Both the position numbers and the translations under genes were made by a program. Below are positions 1 to 6,502 of a stretch of 15,131 bases of DNA, piece by piece. The number at the start of each line of letters is the position of its first letter. Position 1 is the stretch's first letter. The DNA is taken from NCBI GenBank assembly GCA_937920105.1, contig CALETH010000061.1, forward strand, positions 1 to 15,131, given 5' to 3'. This stretch comes from an uncultured Bacteroidota bacterium. GTDB taxonomy: Bacteria; Bacteroidota; Ignavibacteria; UBA10030; UBA8401. Below the pieces are notes generated by a model that was given only the letters and a program-made list of their open reading frames with translations, was not told the DNA's origin and made no database searches.

Positions 1-1
1 A

Positions 2-70
2 TATGAATTGTTTAATGAAACGGATGCCTTAAAAATTCTAAAACTGTCGGGATACGGACCGGAAGATTAA
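2..70 (+). CDS. C-terminal end of an unidentified protein (5' end outside window)
   Basis: The plus-strand frame that begins at base 2 is open from the window edge and ends at TAA 68-70. It gives 22 residues with a protein-like mix, ending in LKLSGYGPED. I do not recognise the protein. Its stop overlaps the stop of apaG on the other strand in the shared bases TTAA (67-70), a compact tail-to-tail arrangement that supports both ends being real. It could be a chance open frame, because only 23 codons are visible. Confidence 0.45.
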   Translation, partial: YELFNETDALKILKLSGYGPED

Positions 71-447
71 TTCAGTAAAAACGGAGCAACCATCTGGAAT
101 TCAGGGATAATGACGTCAAAATATTGCCCGTCCATAGTTTTAACCATTAAATAAGTGCCTTTCATTTTGCCCAATGGAGCAATGAGGTGACAACCTGACA
201 CGTATTGATGCATGTGGCCGGGTTCAATAACCGGTGTTTCTCCTATAACACCTTCACCTTCTACTTCGCGCCAAATGCCCATTCCGTCGTAAATATGCCA
301 ATGTCTGCGCAGCAACTGAACGGTATTTTCGCTTTTATTTTCGATGGTAATACGATAGGCAAACACAAACTCGCCTCTGCGGGAGTGATCAGGTTGAAAA
401 AAGGTTTCAACGCTTACTTTTACGCCTTGTGTTATGGAAGTTACCAT
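67..447 (-). CDS. apaG: ApaG domain protein (Co2+/Mg2+ efflux-associated family)
   Basis: This is a 126-residue protein, the usual full length of ApaG, a single beta-sandwich (fibronectin-like) domain. Visible family features are the start MVTSITQGVKVSVET, the strand FAYRITIENKS, the RRHWHIYDG segment, GEGVIGETPVIEPG and the C-terminal GTYLMV..G..FDVIIPEF. The cellular role is poorly defined: mutants in enterobacteria affect cobalt resistance and Mg2+ efflux, and the domain also occurs in eukaryotic F-box and polymerase-interacting proteins. I chose the ATG at 445-447. The frame stays open to an ATG at 474, but that adds a hydrophobic MIFNYFYVG not typical of the family. The gene lies 37 bp after gmk on the same strand and is probably cotranscribed with yicC and gmk. 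Confidence 0.93.
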   Translation of the reverse strand: MVTSITQGVKVSVETFFQPDHSRRGEFVFAYRITIENKSENTVQLLRRHWHIYDGMGIWREVEGEGVIGETPVIEPGHMHQYVSGCHLIAPLGKMKGTYLMVKTMDGQYFDVIIPEFQMVAPFLLN

Positions 448-484
448 GCCCACGTAAAAGTAGTTAAAAATCAAATTTGTACAA

Positions 485-1051
485 CTAAGCGCTTAAAAAA
501 TTATGCACAAGGCTCAAAGCCTCTGCCTGAGCGCGTTCCAGCTCATCGTTTACAATTACATGGTCAAAATGGCCTGAAAAAGTGAGTTCATATTTAACCC
601 GCTCAATGCGTGTTTGGAGCGTTTCCGGTGTTTCTGTGTTGCGTTTGGTAAGCCTGTCGATTAAAATTTCAAGTGAAGGTGGCTGAATAAATAGTGAAAT
701 TGTTTGTTCAGGATATTTATTTTTTAGCGACAATGCGCCTTTTACATCTACATCAAAAATAATATGCTGATTGTTGCTCCAGATACGTTCAACTTCACTG
801 TTTAATGTGCCGTATAATTTGCCGGGATACACTTCTTCCCACTCAACAAATGCATGTTGATTTATTTTTTCATTGAATTGTTCAACACTCAAAAAATAAT
901 AATCTTTTCCATCGGTTTCCATGTTGCGTTTGGTTCGCGTTGTGGCTGAAACCGAAAAGGCAAGTTTTGGTTCGCTGGCAAGTAAATGTTTAACAATAGT
1001 TGTTTTTCCTGCTCCTGACGGTGCTGTAACAATTACTATTTTGCCCTGCAT
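485..1051 (-). CDS. gmk: Guanylate kinase
   Basis: Guanylate kinase phosphorylates GMP (and dGMP) to GDP with ATP in the cytosol, an essential purine salvage and synthesis step. The 188-residue protein is of normal length. It has the P-loop APSGAGKTT at residues 10-18, the GMP-binding segment SVSATTRTKRN (about 33-43) followed by GKDYYFLS, and a lid region with RLTKRNTETPETLQTR carrying the conserved arginines. Start ATG 1049-1051 shares its first base with the last base of the yicC stop codon, so the two are probably translationally coupled. The yicC-gmk pairing is conserved in many bacteria (yloC-gmk region in Bacillus). Stop is TAG at 485-487. Confidence 0.97.
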   Translation of the reverse strand: MQGKIVIVTAPSGAGKTTIVKHLLASEPKLAFSVSATTRTKRNMETDGKDYYFLSVEQFNEKINQHAFVEWEEVYPGKLYGTLNSEVERIWSNNQHIIFDVDVKGALSLKNKYPEQTISLFIQPPSLEILIDRLTKRNTETPETLQTRIERVKYELTFSGHFDHVIVNDELERAQAEALSLVHNFLSA

Positions 1052-1923
1052 TATAAAACGTTATTTAATTGTTCTTTTATTTTTTCCAATTCATCTTTCA
1101 TAACAACAACTTTACGTTGCATTTCTGCGTGATATGATTTTGAACCGATGGTATTAATTTCTCTGTTCATTTCCTGACAAATAAATCCGAGTTTTTTTCC
1201 CTTTTCACTGAGTGATTCATTAATAGTATCAATAAAGTAATCGCAATGCGAACGCAGGCGGGTTACTTCTTCTGTGATATCCATTTTTTCCAGATAAAAA
1301 ATTAATTCCTGCTCGAACCTGTTTTTATCAATATCTTCATCGCCCATATAACTTTGTAAATCGCTGAACATTTTAGTGCGTTGTTGTTCCATACGTGATG
1401 GGTCGAGACCTTCAACTTCTTTTAATGCTTCGCGCATCAGTTGCACTCTTAATACAAGATCTTTTTCAAGATTTGCACCTTCATCGGTTCTGAATTTATT
1501 TAATTGCTTGCAGGCATTTTCTAATTGTTTGTTCACCTCCATCCATTGTTCTTCCGACAAACTTTCGTTTGAAGTTGTAGTTACATTGGGCAGACGGAAT
1601 ACGAGGTCAAACACCCGTGAATCATCAACATTTAATTCGTTGGCAATTGCTTTTAGCTGACGATAATATTCTTTAACGGCAACGGGATTTACTTCTCCAC
1701 CTTTATCATCTGCCATTTCATAACCGAGTGTGCAATCGGTTTTACCGCGCATAATCGATTTATTCAGCAGGTTGCGAATTTCAATTTCATATTCTTTAAA
1801 AAGCGGTGCGATGCGCAGGTTCAAATCAAACGACTTACTGTTTAATGTTTTGATTTCAAGCACAATGTTTTTACCACCAAGGCTAAAAGTACTTCGTCCA
1901 TAACCCGTCATTGATATAATCAT
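1051..1923 (-). CDS. yicC: YicC/YloC family endoribonuclease
   Basis: The protein has 290 residues, the normal size. It begins MIISMTGYGRS, the family hallmark. It carries the N-terminal YicC-like domain (about 1-155) and the C-terminal DUF1732 domain, seen in the segments YLEKMDITEEVTRLRSH and GKKLGFICQEMNREINTIGS, with the closing helix ..VVVMKDELEKIKEQLNN. Proteins of this family in E. coli and B. subtilis are reported to be endoribonucleases involved in RNA turnover; that activity is transferred here by family. The start at 1921-1923 is supported by the family N-terminus and by a TAnnTTTG promoter 16 bp upstream. It is the first gene of the yicC-gmk-apaG run. Confidence 0.95.
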   Translation of the reverse strand: MIISMTGYGRSTFSLGGKNIVLEIKTLNSKSFDLNLRIAPLFKEYEIEIRNLLNKSIMRGKTDCTLGYEMADDKGGEVNPVAVKEYYRQLKAIANELNVDDSRVFDLVFRLPNVTTTSNESLSEEQWMEVNKQLENACKQLNKFRTDEGANLEKDLVLRVQLMREALKEVEGLDPSRMEQQRTKMFSDLQSYMGDEDIDKNRFEQELIFYLEKMDITEEVTRLRSHCDYFIDTINESLSEKGKKLGFICQEMNREINTIGSKSYHAEMQRKVVVMKDELEKIKEQLNNVL

Positions 1924-1939
1924 ACAGTCAATTTGAACA

Positions 1940-1969
1940 CAAAAATACGATTATACGGTTGGATTCAAA
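1940..1969 (-). promoter_or_regulatory. Bacteroidota-type promoter of yicC-gmk-apaG
   Basis: Read on the minus strand, TTTG (1969-1966) is followed after 18 bases by TATTTTTG (1947-1940), an exact match to the -33 TTTG / -7 TAnnTTTG pattern of the Bacteroidota primary sigma factor. Transcription would start about 10 bases before the yicC ATG at 1923, giving a short leader. No clear Shine-Dalgarno sequence is present, as is common in that phylum. Assigned by consensus only. Confidence 0.55.
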
Positions 1970-2012
1970 GATTTTTTAATCCGGCAAGGTAAGCTAAGCA
2001 GTGGAAGGGGAA

Positions 2013-2576
2013 TTAATTTATTGCGTTTTGTTTCTTTGTTGTGGTGAAGCTCACCAAGGCTACTCCGGTAAATACGAGCAAGGCTGATATTATTTTTTCT
2101 ATGGTGAGATGGTCACTTCTGTAAACCACTGCAATAATACTTGCAATGACAGGTTGGGTATAAATATAAATACTCACCAATGCAGGAGAACCATAGTTAA
2201 GCCCTAAAATATTAAATAAATAGGCTAAAACGGTGGCACCAAGAATCACATACACTAATGCCCAAATGGCAACCGGTGGCACCATATCCCAATTAACTGC
2301 AGCGGCTTCTTTCCAGCCAAATGGAATAATTAATATAATACCATAAGTAAAAATCCAACGCGCTAAGGTGTAAGGTGAATATTTTACCATTAATGGTTTG
2401 GCAATAATGAGAAAAATGGCGTAAGATGTTGCGTTTATGGTAATACAAATATCTCCGGCGATACTTGAAGGTGATGATTTATCTGCGGCGCCTGAAGAAA
2501 TTAATAAAGCTACTCCGATTGCGCCTATAATAATACCGAATGATTTAATCCAGGTTATTTTTTCTTTTAAAATTAA
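2013..2576 (-). CDS. EamA/DMT-family transporter, 5'-truncated
   Basis: This is the C-terminal half of a drug/metabolite transporter of the EamA family, a polytopic inner-membrane protein. The 187 readable codons begin at the loop LILKEKITWIKSFG, which in full proteins follows the first EamA repeat. They continue through GIIIGAIGVALLISS, the second EamA domain with about five membrane segments (YSPYTLARWIFTYGIIL, WALVYVILGATVLAYLF, ALVSIYIYTQPVIASI, ISALLVFTGVALVSF) and a short basic tail. Full family members have about 290-300 residues, so roughly 110-130 N-terminal residues are missing. Upstream of 2577 the frame meets a TGA and the neighbouring sequence belongs to another gene. The only in-frame ATG, at 2388-2390, would give 125 residues, so a working transporter is unlikely. 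Substrate is unknown. Confidence 0.85.
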   Translation of the reverse strand, partial: LILKEKITWIKSFGIIIGAIGVALLISSGAADKSSPSSIAGDICITINATSYAIFLIIAKPLMVKYSPYTLARWIFTYGIILIIPFGWKEAAAVNWDMVPPVAIWALVYVILGATVLAYLFNILGLNYGSPALVSIYIYTQPVIASIIAVVYRSDHLTIEKIISALLVFTGVALVSFTTTKKQNAIN

Positions 2577-3636
2577 TCATAAAAGTAGTAGGTAATAAAT
2601 CCATTAATTCTAAAAACATTTTTTCATCAACATGATGTGAACAAGAAGTAGAAACAATAATTCCATCATCAGATAATAATTGAAGTGCATCGTGATGAAG
2701 TTCTTTATATCCTTTCAAAGCAGTATGAAGATTTTTTTTACTTTTGGTGAATGAAGGAGGGTCAAGAATCACAACATCAAACTTTTTCTTTTCTTCAATA
2801 TTTTTTTTCAAAAAAGAAAAAACGTCCGCTTTTTCAAAAGCAATATTTTTACAATGATTTAATTCTGCATTATATTTTGCTTGTTGTAAAGCATATTCGG
2901 AAATATCAACACATGTTACAGATTTTGCTCCAAAATATGCAGCGTACAATCCAAAACCACCTTCATTGCAAAAACAATCTAATACCGTTGCATTTTTTAC
3001 GTACGGCTCAATAGCAATTCTATTTTTTCTTTGGTCAAGAAAAAGTCCGGTTTTTTGTCCTTCTAAAACATCTACACGAAATTGTATTCCTTCTAAGGTA
3101 ATTATTGTTGGCTCAATAGTTCCACGCACAATATTTTTTTGTTGGGGAAGTTGTTCTAATAAACGCAAGGGGGATTCGTTGCGCTCAACAATTCCTTGTG
3201 GAGAGAAGATGGATTCTATTGCATCACAAATTAAAGAAATTCGCAAATCCATTCCTGCGGAAAATGTTTGGATGGAAAAAATGTTGTTATATCTATCAAT
3301 AATTAAGCCCGGTAAAAAATCACTTTCGCTGTGAATAACTCTGTATGTAGTACTTTCGGAAAACATTTTTTTTCGTAATTCCAAAGCAGAACGAATACGT
3401 TGTTCAAAAAATTGTGTATTGATTTCTTCAACTTCTTTGGAAAGAAAACGTACAGCAATCAGTGAGTGCGGATTGTAAAAACCAATGCCAAGTTTTTTTC
3501 CATCACTCCGTAAAATTTCTACAACATCACCTTTTTTCGGATTTCCATTAATAGTGTGAATTTCATTACTAAAAATCCATTGATGTCCAGTAATAATTCG
3601 GCGGTCTTCATTTTTTTTAAGTGTGATGGAGGTCAT
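2545..3636 (-). CDS. RlmI/RlmK-type class I SAM-dependent rRNA methyltransferase, 3'-truncated
   Basis: RlmI-type enzymes methylate cytosine C5 in 23S rRNA using SAM. The N-terminal PUA domain (about 1-75) contains GHQWIFSNEI and GIGFYNPHSLIAVRFLS. A central linker has ESDFLPGLIIDRYNN and GQKTGLFLDQRKNR. The Rossmann methyltransferase domain has motif I as LDCFCNEGGFGLYAA near 218-232 and the catalytic-loop motif VILDPPSFTKSKK near 287-299, followed by STSCSHHVDEKMFLELMD. Family members (about 390-400 residues) continue for some 40 more residues. Here, after about residue 346, the sequence becomes LLPTTFM and then an out-of-frame reading of EamA DNA (INFKRKNNLD) to TAA 2545-2547. The start ATG 3634-3636 gives the normal family N-terminus; I see no Shine-Dalgarno. 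The gene is divergent from the T9SS protein gene, 92 bp away. Confidence 0.88.
   Translation of the reverse strand: MTSITLKKNEDRRIITGHQWIFSNEIHTINGNPKKGDVVEILRSDGKKLGIGFYNPHSLIAVRFLSKEVEEINTQFFEQRIRSALELRKKMFSESTTYRVIHSESDFLPGLIIDRYNNIFSIQTFSAGMDLRISLICDAIESIFSPQGIVERNESPLRLLEQLPQQKNIVRGTIEPTIITLEGIQFRVDVLEGQKTGLFLDQRKNRIAIEPYVKNATVLDCFCNEGGFGLYAAYFGAKSVTCVDISEYALQQAKYNAELNHCKNIAFEKADVFSFLKKNIEEKKKFDVVILDPPSFTKSKKNLHTALKGYKELHHDALQLLSDDGIIVSTSCSHHVDEKMFLELMDLLPTTFMINFKRKNNLD
2575..2606. other. Breakpoint between two truncated genes (possible contig chimera)
   Basis: Read on the minus strand, RlmI-like homology runs up to about MFLELMD (codon ending near 2600) and EamA-like homology begins at LILKEK (codon beginning at 2576). 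The ~25-30 bases between match neither family in any frame. Both genes point the same way and both have lost the part facing the join. The exact point cannot be fixed by eye. Confidence 0.75.
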
Positions 3637-3728
3637 AATTGTATAGTATTTTTTAATGCTTCTTTTGAAGATAATTTTTTTTTCCCTAACTTCATAGATT
3701 AATTAACATATTATAGAAAGGAAAAAAT

Positions 3729-5981
3729 ATGAAACATCTACACACATTTTTTGTAGTGATACTTTTTACTACTACAATATCTGCACAACAATGGCAACAC
3801 TATTTGGATGGAACAAACATAACCGCATTAGCCAACGATGGAAATTTTTTATGGGTTGGAACTTCTGCAGGAGTAGTAAAACTTGATAAAACTACCGGAA
3901 CCAAAACTTTTTTGACTACAGCAAATTCACAATTACCAAATAATACAATTTCTGCACTTGCAAAACAAAACGATACGTTGTGGATTGGTCATGGTGCAGG
4001 GATAAGTAAATATGATGGAATAACATGGCAGCATTGGGTGCCAGCAGATTATTCTTACTTTAATGGTGGAGAAACAATTCATAAAATAATGATAGATGGT
4101 AACAATGTGTGGATAATAGGATGGCATACTATTTCACGTTATAATGGACAATGGAAAAATTTTAGAAAAGCCGATGCCCCAGTTTTCCCCGACGACCAAA
4201 TGCCTCTTCATACCAATGATATTGCTATTGATGGAAATAATCATCTATGGTTAGCATGTTTAGAAGGATTATATAAATATGATAATGTTCAATGGACGCA
4301 AATTCCTAATTTTTCACAAACACTTAGAGTAGTTACTGATAATACAACACTATGGCTTTCTCAGTGGGGTCCCGGTGGTGATACATTAGTAAAGATAGAA
4401 AATGAAAATATTATTCAAAAATATACTTCTACAAATGGGCTCCCTGCAGACCATTTTGGATATATCCAACTTGATGAAGCGAAAAATATTTGGGTTTCTT
4501 ACAATGGAGGTTTAGTAAAATTTACACCACCAAATACTGTGGTAGTAAAAATTTCAAATCAAAGTGTAAACGCCTTATTAGTAGAAAATAGTACCACACA
4601 ATGGATAAGTATTTATAATGAGGGATTGAAAAAACTTGATGGGCAAAATATAGTCTCCTACAATACTTCCAATTCCGGTCTGCCCGATTTTAATATTTCT
4701 AAAGTAGTTGTAGATAATAACAAAAATAAATGGATTGGTACAAAAAAAGGTTTGATAAAATATGATGGAAATATTTGGACTGTTTATGATACAACAAATT
4801 CAATATTACCATCCAATAATATTTCTAATATTGTAATGGACAAATTTAATAATATTTGGATAAGTATAAAAGCAAATAACTATGGTATGTTTGGAGAAAA
4901 ATTTATCAATGCTGGTGGAATAACAAAAATTGCTCCTAATGGAACATGGGAAATATACACCACAAAAAATTCACAAATTCCATCAGATAATGTTATAGAT
5001 ATAAATATTGACACATTAGGAAATGTCTGGGGAATTACCCACCGTTATGATACATCCTCAACTGGTACTATTAAATATGCTGGTATGGACGGATTGATAA
5101 AATTCAGTAATGGAAATTGGAGTATTTATACTACAGCGAATACTAATGGACAATTTCCAAATAGTGACTATGCACAACAATTAGTAATAGATAAGAATAA
5201 TAATATTTGGTTAAATAATTTTCTTTCTTTAATAAAATTTAATGGAATAGCATGGACTGTATATGATGGACAAAATACTAACAACGCATTACCATATTAT
5301 ATACAAGTTTTTACGTTTGATAAAAATAATACCTTATGGATGGTAGATGAAAGAGGAGATACTTTAATCAGTTATAATGGAACATCTTGGGGAAAAAGAC
5401 CTATATTCCCTTTAAGGATAGGAGCAAATAATAGAAATGCACAAGCAATTACTTTAGACAAAGACAATAATCTTTGGTTTGGAACAAATGATACGTATGT
5501 TGATGGAGGAGTCTTTAAATACAATATAAATTTAAATGAATGGATAAATTATAGGATAGACAATTCGCCATTACCATCTAATAACGTTGTTTCTATTTCA
5601 ATAGATTCTGATAATAATAAATATTTTGGATGTGGACGTTCATATGATGTAATAAAAGGATTAATAGTTTTTAATGAAGGTGGAATAACATCTGTTGAAA
5701 ATAAAATAGAAATTCCATCACATTACATACTGAAACAAAATTATCCCAATCCATTTAATCCAGTAACAACCATTAATTACCAACTTCCTTACAGTAATTA
5801 TGTAACATTAAAAGTGTACAATATTTTAGGAGAAGAAATTGCAACTTTGGTAAATGGAGAACAAAAAGCAGGAAATCATACTATAGCATTTAATGCAAGC
5901 AAAATTTCTACAGGAGTGTATTTCTATAAACTCCAAGCAGGAAGTTTTACAGAAATTAAAAAAATGGTGGTGGTAAAGTAG
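3729..5981 (+). CDS. Secreted beta-propeller protein with T9SS type A sorting domain
   Basis: The protein has 750 residues in three parts. Residues 1-19 form a signal peptide (basic MKH, hydrophobic FFVVILFTTTI, cleavage near SAQQ). Residues about 25-650 carry many repeats resembling the two-component-regulator propeller motif: a strand with (N)NIWIG/S followed by GLIKYDG..W..Y and a spacer such as NSxLPSNNIS, predicted to fold as one or two beta-propellers. Residues about 655-750 are a sorting tail, with YPNPFNPVTTINYQLP, VYNILGEEIATLV and STGVYFYKL, ending in basic KKMVVVK. Such tails direct export by the type IX secretion system to the cell surface or medium. The FNP-type tail is typical of Ignavibacteria-like lineages. 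Ligand and function are unknown; no histidine-kinase or DNA-binding part is present, so it is not a regulator. AAAGGA at 3717-3722 supports the start. Confidence 0.92.
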   Translation: MKHLHTFFVVILFTTTISAQQWQHYLDGTNITALANDGNFLWVGTSAGVVKLDKTTGTKTFLTTANSQLPNNTISALAKQNDTLWIGHGAGISKYDGITWQHWVPADYSYFNGGETIHKIMIDGNNVWIIGWHTISRYNGQWKNFRKADAPVFPDDQMPLHTNDIAIDGNNHLWLACLEGLYKYDNVQWTQIPNFSQTLRVVTDNTTLWLSQWGPGGDTLVKIENENIIQKYTSTNGLPADHFGYIQLDEAKNIWVSYNGGLVKFTPPNTVVVKISNQSVNALLVENSTTQWISIYNEGLKKLDGQNIVSYNTSNSGLPDFNISKVVVDNNKNKWIGTKKGLIKYDGNIWTVYDTTNSILPSNNISNIVMDKFNNIWISIKANNYGMFGEKFINAGGITKIAPNGTWEIYTTKNSQIPSDNVIDINIDTLGNVWGITHRYDTSSTGTIKYAGMDGLIKFSNGNWSIYTTANTNGQFPNSDYAQQLVIDKNNNIWLNNFLSLIKFNGIAWTVYDGQNTNNALPYYIQVFTFDKNNTLWMVDERGDTLISYNGTSWGKRPIFPLRIGANNRNAQAITLDKDNNLWFGTNDTYVDGGVFKYNINLNEWINYRIDNSPLPSNNVVSISIDSDNNKYFGCGRSYDVIKGLIVFNEGGITSVENKIEIPSHYILKQNYPNPFNPVTTINYQLPYSNYVTLKVYNILGEEIATLVNGEQKAGNHTIAFNASKISTGVYFYKLQAGSFTEIKKMVVVK

Positions 5982-5995
5982 TAAAGTAGCAATAG

Positions 5996-6024
5996 ACAAT
6001 GGATGATAGAAATTATATGAATTA
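5996..6024 (+). repeat. Copy 1 of a ~29-bp dispersed AT-rich repeat
   Basis: ACAATGGATGATAGAAATTA followed by TATGAATTA matches the segment at 12116-12144 at 25 of 29 positions. It lies 14 bp after the stop codon of the T9SS protein gene. Function unknown. Confidence 0.5.
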
Positions 6025-6054
6025 CTTATTGTTCATTGATAATTGTAAATTGCC

Positions 6055-6083
6055 TTGCAACTCTATCATTTTTCACGTATATT
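6055..6083 (+). promoter_or_regulatory. Sigma-70-like promoter of rpmE
   Basis: TTGCAA (6055-6060, 4/6 to TTGACA) and TATATT (6078-6083, 5/6 to TATAAT) are separated by the ideal 17 bases. Predicted transcription starts near 6090, leaving a ~35-base leader with AGGAG at 6113-6117 before the ATG at 6126. Consensus match only. Confidence 0.5.
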
Positions 6084-6125
6084 AAAAATCATTTTACAGA
6101 ATTTTTACAATTAGGAGATTGAGCA

Positions 6126-6338
6126 ATGAAAGAAGGCATTCACCCAACATACAAAAAAGCAGTAGTAACATGTATTTGCGGAAATACATTTGAAACCCGT
6201 TCAAGTGTTGGCAACATTCACGTTGAAATTTGTGCAGCATGTCACCCATATTACACTGGAAAACAAAAATTAATTGATACTGCCGGACGTGTAGAGCGTT
6301 TCAATAAAAAATACGCGAAAAAAACTGCTACACAATAA
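6126..6338 (+). CDS. rpmE: 50S ribosomal protein L31, zinc-binding (C+) form
   Basis: L31 is a small protein of the large ribosomal subunit near the central protuberance that helps bridge the subunits. The protein has 70 residues, a normal length. It begins MKEGIHPTYK, has C16-x-C18 and C36-x2-C39 as the zinc-binding cysteines, and HPYYTGKQKLIDTAGRVERF, the family signature. This is the C+ form; many Bacteroidota carry only the longer cysteine-free type B form, so it argues that this block is not from a typical Bacteroidota genome. The Shine-Dalgarno AGGAG (6113-6117) lies 8 bases before the start. The gene has a private promoter and terminator, so it is probably monocistronic. Confidence 0.97.
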   Translation: MKEGIHPTYKKAVVTCICGNTFETRSSVGNIHVEICAACHPYYTGKQKLIDTAGRVERFNKKYAKKTATQ

Positions 6339-6362
6339 AATAGTATTTTGATAGAATAGAAG

Positions 6363-6395
6363 AAAAACGTCCCGTTATTACGGGACGTTTTTTTT
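6363..6395 (+). terminator. Rho-independent terminator after rpmE
   Basis: A perfect GC-rich stem ACGTCCCG (6367-6374) / CGGGACGT (6381-6388) with loop TTATTA is extended by A-T pairs on the outside and followed by a run of T to 6395. It begins 24 bp after the rpmE stop. The A-run on the left makes it potentially bidirectional. Confidence 0.93.
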
Positions 6396-6502
6396 ATTGG
6401 TATAAAGTGTCAGATATTTTGTTTGGAAAAAGATGTATAATTTATTATTGTATGTAGGATTTATAGAAAATGTTTGACATTATTTTTTAGTAAAAATTTT
6501 CC

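Noticed and set aside
448..474. Upstream extension of apaG to an earlier ATG
   Set aside because: It adds MIFNYFYVG, hydrophobic and unlike the family N-terminus, which starts at MVTSITQG.
2751..3334. Plus-strand open frames opposite the RlmI-like gene
   Set aside because: They are antisense shadows of a well-supported methyltransferase gene and show no recognisable domain.
5990..6039. Inverted repeat CAATAGACAAT / ATTGTTCATTG as terminator of the T9SS gene
   Set aside because: Two mismatches in 11, AT-rich, an 28-base loop and no T-run.
6474..6479. Perfect TTGACA -35 box before the GlmU-like gene
   Set aside because: The matching -10 position (6497-6502, TTTTCC) is poor and touches the start codon; a TATAAT at 6436 lacks a -35 at the right spacing.
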